DNA of 24,569 nt from an uncultured Collinsella sp. (GCA_958453935.1 CAUDZT010000034.1:1-24569), one strand, 5' to 3'; shown: positions 1-7,415, counted from the stretch's first letter. Numbers and translations are program-made. The notes: generated from the letters alone by a model not told the origin.

Positions 1-123
1 GCCTCCCTTTTCTCGAACCTTAATTTCAAAGTCCAAGAAATGGGATGCAGTTCAATTGTGGTGGTTTCGCATCGTGGTACCATGGTTCATATCGTTGTTT
101 AAACGACTAAGGGAGTAGACACC

Positions 124-2040
124 ATGGAAGAGGCCTATCGTCAAGCACGCAAGCGCGGCGAGCAGGGACGCCGTCGCGCCATCAGCCAAAGCGAGCACCC
201 GTACCTTACGGACCTCGATAGCCTCGTTGCCCAGCTCCCCTTAGGTCAGCGAGAGAGCGTCGGCCTAAGGGACATTCCGCTCGAAATGGTCGTCGGCACG
301 GTTACCAAGGGCCGTCAGTCTGCCTTTTCGTGCAACTTTATGCCCCTGTTGCCATTTAGCACCGAGTTCGCCCGCAAGTGGTCCAACCTCTATGACATCC
401 AGGTGACCGAGGGCTATCGCGACCCCATCATCGTCACCGAGTTCATGCATCGGTTCTACGTCCAGGAGGGCAACAAGCGCGTCAGCGTCCTCAAATTCCT
501 GGACGCCCCGACGGTTTCGGCCAAGGTCACCCGCCTCTACCCCGGCACATGGGATTCCGTCGAAAGTCGCCTGTACGGCGAGTTCTGCGCGTTTTGGCGC
601 GTCTGCCCCCTATACGAGATCGAGTTCTCGCGCGAGGGAAGCTACGAGACGCTCGCCAAGATGCTCGGCCAGGACCTTGTCGAAAAGTGGCCACAGAAAA
701 AGGTCGACTACCTGCGCCACACCTTCCTACTCTTTAAACGCGCCTACCTGCGCGCCGGCGGCGACCATCTGGACATTACGCCCGCCGACGCCATGCTCGT
801 CTACCTCAACGTGTACAACCAGGACCGCCTGCTGGATACGCCGACGGACATCGTCGTAAACCGCCTGTGCAAGATTTGGCGCGAGCTGATCATTGCCGGC
901 AAAAATGACGAGGACAAGGTCGATCTTGTCGAGGCACCGAGCGTCGATGAGGAAGAGACACCCGCCAAGTCCACCTCCGGCGTGCTCAACTTCTTTATGG
1001 GCAAGACCGTCTACTCGGCTGCCAACCCCCTGCGCATCGCCTTTATCCATGAATTCCCCTGCGTTACGTCGAGCTGGGACAGCCTGCACGACCAGGGGCG
1101 CCAGTATCTCGACGAGCACTTTGGCGGCATCGTGCGCACCGAGGCATTCGAGGACTGCCACGATCCGGACATGTTCTACGCCGCCGTGGAAACGGCTGTC
1201 AAACATGGAGACAACGTCATCTTCTCGACCTCGCACCGTCTGATGGAATACACGCTCAGGGCAGCCGTTGAGTATCCCCAGGTGCGGTTTCTCAACTGCT
1301 CTATCGGCCTTCCCCACCAAAGCGTCCGTTCGTACTTTGGCAAGATGTACGAGGCCAAGTTCCTCCTGGGCGCCCTTGCCGCCAGTATGGCGGACAACCA
1401 TCGCATTGGTTACCACGCGTCCGTCTTTGCGTCGGGCGCGCTTAGCGAGATCAACGCCTTTGCGATTGGCGCCTCGCTGCTCGACCCCCGCGCGCAAATT
1501 ATCCTGACCTGGGGCGATGTGCCCGCCGGCGGTCTTGCCGAGGCCATGTGCCGCGAAGGCGTGAGCGTTATGACCGGCGCTGACATGTCCAAGTCGCTCG
1601 AAGACCCTACGGCCTACGGACTCCACCGCCTGGTCGATGGCAAGGTCGTCGGCATCGCCATGCCGGTATGGAACTGGGGCCGATACTACGAGCTTATCGT
1701 GCGAAGCCTGCTGCACGGCACCTGGGATGAGACCAGTGACGACAGCCAGGTTCGTGCCGTCAACTACTGGTATGGTATGAGCTCGGGCATCATCGACATT
1801 CGCTACGCTCCGGGCCTGCCCTATCAGACGCGCAAGCTTGTTCAGCTGCTCCGCAATGGCATCGTCGAGGGCTCCATCAATCCATTTGGCGGCGAGCTCC
1901 ATAGCCAAGACGGCGTGGTGCAGATCGAGGGCTTTCCCCCACTGCCGAGCACGCAAATCGTCGAGATGGACTGGCTGGCCGACAACGTGGTGGGCACCAT
2001 TCCACAACTCGACGATGAGCCGAAAGTCCGCGCCCTATGA
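124..2040 (+). CDS. BMP-domain (basic membrane lipoprotein family) protein with ParB-like N-terminal part, probably cytoplasmic
   Basis: A protein of 638 residues. Roughly residues 50-145 look like a ParB/sulfiredoxin-type fold, with the stretch VQEGNKRVSVLKFLDAP around residues 112-128. Roughly residues 303-600 resemble the BMP/Med periplasmic-binding domain of nucleoside ABC importers. There is no signal peptide or lipobox: the N-terminus (MEEAYRQARKRGEQGRRR) is charged, so the usual role as an exported solute-binding lipoprotein is unlikely. An intracellular sensor of a nucleoside-like ligand is an inference. The ATG follows GGGAG about 8 nt upstream. Its stop overlaps the start of the phosphoesterase gene (ATGA), so the two are translationally coupled and probably work together. 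The 123 nt upstream hold only the leader; I see no confident promoter. Domain assignment is fairly sure, function is not. Confidence 0.8.
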   Translation: MEEAYRQARKRGEQGRRRAISQSEHPYLTDLDSLVAQLPLGQRESVGLRDIPLEMVVGTVTKGRQSAFSCNFMPLLPFSTEFARKWSNLYDIQVTEGYRDPIIVTEFMHRFYVQEGNKRVSVLKFLDAPTVSAKVTRLYPGTWDSVESRLYGEFCAFWRVCPLYEIEFSREGSYETLAKMLGQDLVEKWPQKKVDYLRHTFLLFKRAYLRAGGDHLDITPADAMLVYLNVYNQDRLLDTPTDIVVNRLCKIWRELIIAGKNDEDKVDLVEAPSVDEEETPAKSTSGVLNFFMGKTVYSAANPLRIAFIHEFPCVTSSWDSLHDQGRQYLDEHFGGIVRTEAFEDCHDPDMFYAAVETAVKHGDNVIFSTSHRLMEYTLRAAVEYPQVRFLNCSIGLPHQSVRSYFGKMYEAKFLLGALAASMADNHRIGYHASVFASGALSEINAFAIGASLLDPRAQIILTWGDVPAGGLAEAMCREGVSVMTGADMSKSLEDPTAYGLHRLVDGKVVGIAMPVWNWGRYYELIVRSLLHGTWDETSDDSQVRAVNYWYGMSSGIIDIRYAPGLPYQTRKLVQLLRNGIVEGSINPFGGELHSQDGVVQIEGFPPLPSTQIVEMDWLADNVVGTIPQLDDEPKVRAL

Positions 2041-2747
2041 AGATCCTTGCCATAGCCGATACCGAAGAGCGATGCCTATGGGAGTGCTTTCGCAAGGAGC
2101 GCTTTGAGGGTGTCGACCTGATTTTGTCCGCTGGCGATCTGGATCCGGACTATCTTGAGTTTTTGGTCACGGTCATCAACAAACCGCTTATCTACGTACG
2201 CGGCAACCACGACGACCGCTATGCACGTCATGCACCGGGCGGATGTATTTGTGTCGAAGACACCGTGTACGTGTATCGCGGCGTCCGCATTGCGGGGCTT
2301 GGCGGCTCCATGCGCTATCGAGACGGTGCCAACATGTATACCGAGCGCGAGATGGCCAGGCGTGTGCGCAAGCTGTCCCGCAAAGTGAGGATGGTCGGCG
2401 GCTGCGACATTCTACTGACCCATGCACCCGCCGCCGGCGTGGGCGATCTGGATGATCTGCCGCATCGAGGATTCGAATGCTTTAACACAGCACTCGAATC
2501 CTGGAATCCCGACTACATGGTGCACGGGCATGTGCACCAATGCTATGGTCGCGACTTTCAACGCAAACGTCAGCACGCATGCGGGGCAACGATCATCAAC
2601 GCCTGTGGCTATACGCAGTTTGAGCTGGACGAAGCGAGCTACCCCATCCGTGGCTGGCAGGCAGCCTGGCTCAATTCGCAAACCATGCGCCGCGAGCTCA
2701 AGCGCCACGAGGCAATCGAGTCTTCAACCGCCAGAACCCCCTGGTAA
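2037..2747 (+). CDS. Metallophosphoesterase (calcineurin-like, YfcE/MJ0936-type)
   Basis: A protein of 236 residues with the calcineurin-like metallophosphoesterase motifs in order: IADTEE near residues 6-11, GDLD near 33-36, GNHDD near 57-61, THAP near 128-131 and HGHVH near 162-166. These bind two metal ions for phosphoester hydrolysis. Motif I has Asp-x-Glu where most members have Asp-x-His, so the metal site or substrate range may differ. The start codon overlaps the stop of the preceding BMP/ParB-like gene by 4 nt, implying one operon and a shared task. The substrate cannot be read from sequence; a cyclic or mono-nucleotide is a guess prompted only by the nucleoside-type BMP partner. No signal peptide or membrane segment is visible. 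Confidence 0.85.
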   Translation: MKILAIADTEERCLWECFRKERFEGVDLILSAGDLDPDYLEFLVTVINKPLIYVRGNHDDRYARHAPGGCICVEDTVYVYRGVRIAGLGGSMRYRDGANMYTEREMARRVRKLSRKVRMVGGCDILLTHAPAAGVGDLDDLPHRGFECFNTALESWNPDYMVHGHVHQCYGRDFQRKRQHACGATIINACGYTQFELDEASYPIRGWQAAWLNSQTMRRELKRHEAIESSTARTPW

Positions 2748-2755
2748 CTGCCAAC

Positions 2756-2815
2756 AACCACCACGAAGGGGATAGGCACCTTTATGGTGGTTTTGCTGAC
2801 TCGTCCGACCTGTCC
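2756..2815 (+). repeat. GTGGTGG hairpin repeat, copy 1
   Basis: An interspersed palindromic element with arms AACCACCACGAAGG and CCTTTATGGTGGTT (2756-2792), followed by a conserved tail TTGCTGACTCGTCCGACCTG. The same hairpin and tail recur at 4771-4831, and an inverted copy lies at 6479-6528. It begins 8 nt after the phosphoesterase stop codon, where it may also help stop transcription (TTTT follows the stem). Confidence 0.75.
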
Positions 2816-2861
2816 ATCACGGTGCTTGTGTAATTAACGAGAACACTCATTGTTTTGTAAG

Positions 2862-2888
2862 GACGGCGCTCACGTGCCGTCTTTTTTT
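2862..2888 (+). terminator. Rho-independent terminator after the BMP/phosphoesterase operon
   Basis: Stem GACGGCGC / GTGCCGTC (8 bp with one G-T pair), loop TCAC, followed by seven T residues at 2882-2888. It separates the upstream operon from the sigma-factor gene. Confidence 0.85.
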
Positions 2889-2979
2889 GTCAACTTATGC
2901 AGTCTCGACCGTGTTGTATGTAGAGGGACCTCGCGAGACGCCTTCCCTATATCCACCACGACCAATTGGAGGTGACACT

Positions 2980-3540
2980 ATGCCTGCACGCCGTAACCGC
3001 AATAGCACGCTCCGATGCGATGCCGATCAGATCGAGCGGGAAGCAAAGCGCTTGGTCGACACGTATTCCGACCTCATCCTTCGATTGTGCTATTCGGCCC
3101 TTGGATCCGCTGACGACGCTCAAGACATCTGCCAGGACACGCTGATCAAGATTCTCCAACGCACTCAACCGTTCGACTCGCTCGAACACGAACGTGCTTG
3201 GGTGATCCGAGTCGCACTGAACGCATGTCGCGATATCGGCCGTACGCACGCGAATCACCCGGTTGTCGACCTCGATTCGCTCCCCGATTTCTGCGCACCC
3301 GTAACACATACCGAGCAAGAATTCGCGCAACGCGACTGCGCCATTCTTTCCGCTGTCACGGCCCTGCCTCAAGCACAGCGCATCGCCATCTTTTTGCACT
3401 ACTACGCAGGCATGAGCATCAGGGAAATCGCAGACGCCGTTCACGCGACGCCAGCTGCAACCGCCCAGCACCTTAGCCGCGGACGTGCGTCACTTCGGCT
3501 TTCCTTGAAAGGAGACCACAATGACTACGAATTCGAATGA
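2980..3540 (+). CDS. ECF-type RNA polymerase sigma factor (sigma-70 family)
   Basis: A protein of 186 residues from the ATG at 2980, which has a strong Shine-Dalgarno sequence GGAGGTGA at 2968-2975. A TTG-initiated version from 2887 would run through the terminator T-tract and is rejected. Region sigma-2 covers about residues 20-90 (SADDAQDICQDTLIKIL, then HERAWVIRVALNACRD). Region sigma-4 covers about residues 120-180 (LPQAQRIAIFLHYYAGMSIREIA, ending in the recognition helix ATAQHLSRGRASLR). Size and two-domain layout fit an extracytoplasmic-function sigma factor. The last 20 nt overlap the next gene, a membrane protein that looks like its regulator. The inducing signal and target promoters are unknown. 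Confidence 0.88.
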   Translation: MPARRNRNSTLRCDADQIEREAKRLVDTYSDLILRLCYSALGSADDAQDICQDTLIKILQRTQPFDSLEHERAWVIRVALNACRDIGRTHANHPVVDLDSLPDFCAPVTHTEQEFAQRDCAILSAVTALPQAQRIAIFLHYYAGMSIREIADAVHATPAATAQHLSRGRASLRLSLKGDHNDYEFE

Positions 3541-4651
3541 CTATCGCCACGCCCTGGAGCACATTTCGTTTACCGATAATGCGAAGCAGCACATGGCAAA
3601 CTCGATTGCTCAGTCCGTCGCCTCGAGCGATGCGGCGACCGCTCAAAGCAACTTTAATGGCACGCGACGCAAGCCGCGCATCGCCCGCCATCCCGTAAGA
3701 ACAGTCGCTCGCATTGCCGCTGTAACGGCAGTCCTCGCTATCGTCATTGGAGGCGCTGGCACGGCTATGGCAACAGGCGTCCTGCCGCTTCCTTCTGACA
3801 TGCTTTCCGACATCTTTGACGGACCTGCTTCTCAAACCGAGATCATCGACCGTATTGGCCGGCCCGTCGGTGCTAGCTGCTCCAACAACGGAGTCACCGT
3901 GACCGCCGACGCCATCATGGGCGACAAGGATATGGTTACCATCGCCTATACGCTTACGTTCGACGATCCCGCTGCCCTGAAAAAGCTTTCCGAGCCGGGC
4001 GAGAACGGAACTATCGCCGGAAGTGTCGATGGAAACGTATACGTTGATGGCGAGCATGGCGGCCAAGGCCAATCATGGCTCATTGACAAGAACCCCAATG
4101 ACTCCAGCATTCAATACTTTGCACAGTTCAGCGTTGAATCACCCGGCCTTATGGGCAGGACCGTCCGCACGCATATCAACTCTCTCGTTGTGCCACGTGC
4201 TGGCAAAGAGCTTCCCGAGTATAAGAAAATACTTACGGGCCCATGGGATCTTAAGTTCCAGCTGAATTACGAAGATACATCCGTTACGATTCCCGCGCCC
4301 AAATCGGTCAACTTTAACGGCACCAAGGCGACGATTCAAGAGGCCACCGTATCCTGCGTTGGCGTTTCAGTCCGCTACAACATAGATCGTTCCATCGAAC
4401 ACGACAACAACAGCGGCAAGATGTCTCAAAACATGGAGGAGTCTATGGATGCCGTTGGCAACATACCCCTCATCGTGACGTTCAAAGACGGTCATGTTGA
4501 GGACGCAACCAGCCACAGCGGCTATTTCGCAAATAAACTGGATAACGGCACCACTGATGTCCACAAGACCTGGCCGTTCTCGCAAGTTTGTGACACAGAC
4601 AAGATTGCAAGCGTACAAATTGGCGATACGGTCATTCCCATGAATTCGTAA
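3521..4651 (+). CDS. Membrane-anchored DUF4179-type protein, probable anti-sigma partner
   Basis: A protein of 376 residues. The N-terminal 60 are cytoplasmic and basic near the membrane (GTRRKPRIARHPVR), one transmembrane helix spans about residues 63-86, and a roughly 290-residue extracellular beta-rich domain follows, of the DUF4179 kind often found beside ECF sigma genes. The start overlaps the sigma gene by 20 nt in another frame, with AAAGGAG just ahead of the ATG, so the two proteins are made in linked amounts. The topology (cytoplasmic tail, one helix, outer sensor) suggests sequestration of the sigma factor and signal sensing outside. That role is inferred, since no zinc-type anti-sigma HxxxCxxC motif is visible. 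Extracellular cysteines (two near residue 115, others near 345) could form a disulfide. Confidence 0.78.
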   Translation: MTTNSNDYRHALEHISFTDNAKQHMANSIAQSVASSDAATAQSNFNGTRRKPRIARHPVRTVARIAAVTAVLAIVIGGAGTAMATGVLPLPSDMLSDIFDGPASQTEIIDRIGRPVGASCSNNGVTVTADAIMGDKDMVTIAYTLTFDDPAALKKLSEPGENGTIAGSVDGNVYVDGEHGGQGQSWLIDKNPNDSSIQYFAQFSVESPGLMGRTVRTHINSLVVPRAGKELPEYKKILTGPWDLKFQLNYEDTSVTIPAPKSVNFNGTKATIQEATVSCVGVSVRYNIDRSIEHDNNSGKMSQNMEESMDAVGNIPLIVTFKDGHVEDATSHSGYFANKLDNGTTDVHKTWPFSQVCDTDKIASVQIGDTVIPMNS

Positions 4652-4770
4652 CGCTACGCGGCTCGTATATGCACCCGGTTCCGCACTTCGCGTCTAAAGA
4701 TGCGCTGTCATCGAGCAGCGTGAGCGCAAGGCCGCCCGTATGGTCGGCTGGGAACACCTCGTTGCGCTAA

Positions 4771-4831
4771 AAACCACCACGAAGGGGACCGGCACCTTTG
4801 TGGTGGTTTTGCTGACTCGTCCGACCTGTCC
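4771..4831 (+). repeat. GTGGTGG hairpin repeat, copy 2
   Basis: Same element as at 2756: arms AACCACCACGAAGG and CCTTTGTGGTGGTT (4772-4808) followed by TTGCTGACTCGTCCGACCTG. It lies 120 nt after the DUF4179 gene. The rest of 4652-4770 shows no gene, RNA or further repeat that I can recognise. Confidence 0.75.
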
Positions 4832-4840
4832 CAACGGTTT

Positions 4841-4977
4841 GTCTCAATCTGTAACAGGTAGGGCCCAAATAATCGGTTAGCTGTTACAGATCGAGACAGA
4901 CCACGGATGCTCGGCCGAAAATCTCAATCTGTAACAGGTAGGAACGATTTTGCCCCTTAGATGTTACAGATTGAGAT
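4841..4977. repeat. Array of four 17-bp alternating inverted repeats at 40-bp period (array 1)
   Basis: Four 17-bp arms sit at 4841-4857, 4881-4897, 4921-4937 and 4961-4977. Arms 1 and 3 read (G/A)TCTCAATCTGTAACAG; arms 2 and 4 are the reverse complement (for example ATGTTACAGATTGAGAT). The three spacers are each exactly 23 bp; the outer two share the edges GTAGG...TTAG. Arms 1-2 and 3-4 form 57-bp hairpins, the second with 16 perfectly matched bases per arm. The same architecture recurs at 15521-15657. The element resembles a REPIN-like or small mobile palindromic repeat; its function is unknown. Confidence 0.85.
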
Positions 4978-5002
4978 ATTTGACAGCTTGAATCGGCATC
5001 GC

Positions 5003-5650
5003 CTACAGCGCGGCGACGACCTTGTCGCCCATCGTCGTGGTGCCGAGGATCTTATCTGCCGGGGTGTTGACATCGGCGATGTCACGGGTGCGCCAGCCCT
5101 CGTCGAGCACGCGCGCCACGGCGCTCTCGATCCACGCGGCTTGCTCGCCCATGTCGAGCGCGTAGGTCAGCAGCATCGCCACCGACAAGATTTGAGCCAG
5201 CGGATTGGCCACGCCGAGCCCCGCGATGTCAGGAGCGCTGCCAGCGCTCGGCCCAAACAGCGATACGCCATCATCCAGCGAGGCAGAGGCAAGCATACCG
5301 AGCGATCCGGTAATCTGAGCCGCCTCATCGGACAGGATGTCGCCGAACATGTTCTCCGTCACCACGACGTCAAAGTCTGCCGGTCGACTGATGAGCTGCA
5401 TGGCGGCGTTGTCGACGAGCAGGTCCTCAAGCTCCACGTCGGAGTACTCCTCGTCTTGCACGCGATGCACGATCTCGCGCCACATGCGGCTCGTCTCCAG
5501 CACGTTGCGCTTATCAACGCTCGTCACCTTGCCGCGACGTTTGCGCGCCGCCTCAAATGCCTGGCGCGCAATGCGCTCAATCTCGTACTCGCGATACTCC
5601 ATCACGTCGACCGCACGCTGACCGGCCGCACCCGCAGCGCCCGCGCAGGT
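5003..5650 (-). pseudogene. leuB: Remnant of leuB (3-isopropylmalate dehydrogenase), C-terminal part only
   Basis: About 210 residues match the C-terminal 55-60 percent of 3-isopropylmalate dehydrogenase, the NAD-dependent third enzyme of leucine synthesis. Recognisable stretches are [30 protein letters not shown], the metal-binding region [17 protein letters not shown] and the NAD-binding region [18 protein letters not shown]. The N-terminal third to half, with the first catalytic residues, is missing: the upstream sequence passes directly into leuA coding sequence in another frame near 5630-5655. The usual conserved Glu before Pro in the (L/Y)EP...GSAPDIAG block is Gly here, consistent with relaxed selection. 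The frame itself is open with no start of its own that has a clear ribosome site. It is not expected to make a working enzyme. Confidence 0.85.
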
Positions 5651-6209
5651 CACGGATGCGGGCGCCAAAGTCCCACGGCATGTTGTAGCCCATCGTATCG
5701 GGGATGTTCACGACCGTGGCACCGGCCTTTACGGCCGCCTCGATAATGCGCACCAGAAACTCCTGATCGGAGCGGCCGGCATCCTCGGCATAAAACTCAA
5801 CATCGTCAACGAACTTGCGAGCATGTTTGACGGCATGGATCGCTCACTCAATTGCCCTTTCCTCAGTCATATGGAGCTTGTCGCGCAGGTGACTGGTGCT
5901 CACACCCAGCCCTGTATGGATACGGGGCCTCTGGGCCGTTTTGAGCGCCTCTGCAGCCACTTCGATATCCCTGTCGACAGCGCGCGTCAGGCCGCATACC
6001 GTGCATCGGTCGCCCGCAATCTTGCCAATCTCCTGTACGGAGCGAAAGTCACCAGGACTCGAGATGGGAAAGCCCGCCTCGATAACGTCCACGTTCATGC
6101 GCACCAGCTGGCGGGCGATGAAGAGCTTTTCCTCGGTATTCATGCTGGCGCCCGGCGACTGCTCACCGTCGCACAGGGTGGCGTCAAAGATTGTGATTTT
6201 GCGGCTTAT
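5651..6209 (-). pseudogene. leuA: Remnant of leuA (2-isopropylmalate synthase), N-terminal part only
   Basis: About 186 codons match the N-terminal catalytic barrel of 2-isopropylmalate synthase (RKITIFD...[43 protein letters not shown]). Several independent lesions are visible. The expected start before SRKITIFD is ATA (6207-6209), although its ribosome site AGGAGGA (6214-6220) is intact. The active-site motif LRDGEQ reads LCDGEQ (CGC to TGC). An in-frame TGA at 5844-5846 replaces an expected Arg codon within [15 protein letters not shown]. After GARIRDL the sequence jumps into leuB, so the rest of leuA is deleted, together with leuC and leuD if they lay between, as in the common leuACDB order. 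Confidently a dead gene. Confidence 0.9.
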
Positions 6210-6275
6210 ATGTTCCTCCTGATTGACCGTTTTATGACAGATGGCTTTCAGGAGAGAGAGAAGGCCTAGAGATAG

Positions 6276-6333
6276 AAAAATACCCGTGTCGCTCATCACG
6301 CCTGAAAGCGGCAGACGATAGCGCACCCGGGTA
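6276..6333 (-). terminator. Attenuator-type terminator of the leucine leader
   Basis: On the minus strand a long imperfect stem starts with TACCCG and closes with CGGGTA, with inner pairing of CGCT with AGCG, followed directly by five T residues (plus-strand A at 6276-6280). It begins about 30 nt after the leader-peptide stop and ends about 65 nt before the leuA ribosome site, the usual arrangement for transcription attenuation by leucyl-tRNA supply. Confidence 0.75.
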
Positions 6334-6362
6334 CAACAAATCGTTATAGCGAGATTACAACC

Positions 6363-6422
6363 CTAGCGCGCTATCCAATCTAGTAGCGCTAGGCCTAGGA
6401 GCTGTTGCGTGTTCTTAAACAT
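6363..6422 (-). CDS. leuL: Leucine operon leader peptide
   Basis: A 19-residue open frame, MFKNTQQLLGLALLDWIAR, with five leucines, four of them encoded by CTA, clustered just before the stop. A ribosome site AAGGGAG lies about 6 nt upstream of the ATG (plus-strand 6429-6435). Leucine-rich leader peptides before leu operons make ribosomes stall when charged leucyl-tRNA is scarce, which prevents the downstream terminator (6276-6333) from forming. A weak promoter candidate (TTGTGT, 17 nt, TAGTAC on the minus strand) lies 5' of it within about 6450-6480. The downstream genes are broken, so the leader now has nothing useful to control. The peptide itself is not expected to have a separate function. 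Confidence 0.8.
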   Translation of the reverse strand: MFKNTQQLLGLALLDWIAR

Positions 6423-6478
6423 GTTGGGCTCCCTTCGGCCTCGGGTAGTACTACATCGCGCTAAAGTACAACACAAGT

Positions 6479-6528
6479 AAAACCACCACAAGGGTGCCTG
6501 TCCCCTTCGTGGTGGTTTCGTTGACTCA
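6479..6528 (-). repeat. GTGGTGG hairpin repeat, copy 3 (inverted)
   Basis: Plus strand reads AAAACCACCACAAGGGTGCC...CCTTCGTGGTGGTTTCGTTGACTC, the reverse orientation of the elements at 2756 and 4771. On the minus strand the stem is followed by TTTT, so it could act as a backup terminator behind rplA. Confidence 0.7.
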
Positions 6529-6533
6529 AAAGC

Positions 6534-6572
6534 AAGAGACCCGGTCCTGCACGAGGCAGAACCGGGTCTCTT
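6534..6572 (-). terminator. Terminator of the rplK-rplA transcript
   Basis: Stem AAGAGACCCGGT / ACCGGGTCTCTT (12 bp), followed on the minus strand by GCTTTTG. It sits 36 nt after the rplA stop. Confidence 0.85.
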
Positions 6573-6608
6573 TAGCAATGCTTGCTTTGCTCAGGCAGTA
6601 ACTGTTAG

Positions 6609-7316
6609 TTACTCAGCCAGGAAGTCGCGCTGGATAGCGGGATCGACCTTGACGCCAGGGCCCATGGTGGAAGACACGGAGATGGACTTGACGTACTTGC
6701 CCTTAGCAGAAGAGGGCTTGACGCGCAGGATCTCGGTGTACAGGGCAGCGTAGTTCTCGACGAGCTGCTGCTCGGTGAAGGACTTCTTGCCCAGGGGCAC
6801 GTGGCAGATGCCGTAGCGGTCGGCGCGGTACTCAACGCGGCCAGCCTTGAGCTCGGAGACCATCTTGGCGACGTCCATGGTCACGGTGCCGAGCTTAGGG
6901 TTCGGCATGAGGCCACGGGGACCAAGGATCTTACCGATGCGGCCAACCTTGGCCATCATGTTCGGCGTAGCGATAGCAGCGTCGAAGTTGATCTCGCCCT
7001 TCTGGATCTGGGCGACGAGCTCGTCGGAACCGATGATGTCGGCGCCGGCAGCCTCGGCCTCACGGGCCTTCTCGCCCTCGGCGAAGACGGCAACACGAAC
7101 GGTCTTGCCGGTGCCGTGGGGCAGGGAGATGGAACCACGGATGTTCTGGTCAGCCTTACGAGTATCGATGCCCAGACGGAAGTGGGCCTCGACGGTCTCG
7201 TCGAACTTGGCGGTGTCGAGCTCCTTAATGAGCTTGGCAGCCTGAAGGGGGGTGTAGAGCGTGGCGCGGTCGATCTTCTCGGCAGCGGCGTTATAGCTCT
7301 TACCATGCTTAGCCAT
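6609..7316 (-). CDS. rplA: 50S ribosomal protein L1
   Basis: A protein of 235 residues, the normal length for L1. The signature [15 protein letters not shown] and the N-terminal [13 protein letters not shown] are clear. L1 forms the mobile stalk near the ribosomal E site and in many bacteria represses its own rplK-rplA message. The ATG at 7316 is preferred because GGAGG lies 8 nt before it; the ATG two codons earlier (7322) is too close to that site. It is the last gene of the secE-nusG-rplK-rplA block and is followed by a strong terminator. Confidence 0.97.
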   Translation of the reverse strand: MAKHGKSYNAAAEKIDRATLYTPLQAAKLIKELDTAKFDETVEAHFRLGIDTRKADQNIRGSISLPHGTGKTVRVAVFAEGEKAREAEAAGADIIGSDELVAQIQKGEINFDAAIATPNMMAKVGRIGKILGPRGLMPNPKLGTVTMDVAKMVSELKAGRVEYRADRYGICHVPLGKKSFTEQQLVENYAALYTEILRVKPSSAKGKYVKSISVSSTMGPGVKVDPAIQRDFLAE

Positions 7317-7389
7317 GTGCATTACCTCCTGTGGTTAAACGGGCGTGAGCCCTCCCACATCGTATCGTGTGCCCTATTGCACACATTTA

Positions 7390-7415
7390 ACGGGCGCCCC
7401 GGCGGGAGCACCCGT
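7390..7415 (-). other. GC-rich hairpin between rplK and rplA
   Basis: The minus strand can fold ACGGGTGCTCC against GGGCGCCCGT in the 117-nt rplK-rplA gap. No U-tract follows, so it is not a normal terminator. It might be an L1 binding site or an mRNA stability element; this is speculative. Confidence 0.35.

Noticed and set aside
2892..2915. ECF-type autoregulated promoter (AACTT ... CGTGTT) before the sigma gene
   Set aside because: The spacer is only 13 nt, shorter than the usual ECF spacing, and matches are short enough to be chance.
2887..2979. TTG-started extension of the sigma factor
   Set aside because: It begins inside a terminator T-tract and lacks a ribosome site, whereas ATG 2980 has GGAGGTGA and fits family length.
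4841..4977. CRISPR array
   Set aside because: Repeats are only 17 bp, alternate in orientation, number four, and there is no cas gene in the window. CRISPR repeats are direct and usually 23 bp or longer.
5844..5846. TGA in leuA read as selenocysteine
   Set aside because: The position is an Arg in the family, no SECIS-like stem stands out after it, and the gene carries other disabling changes.
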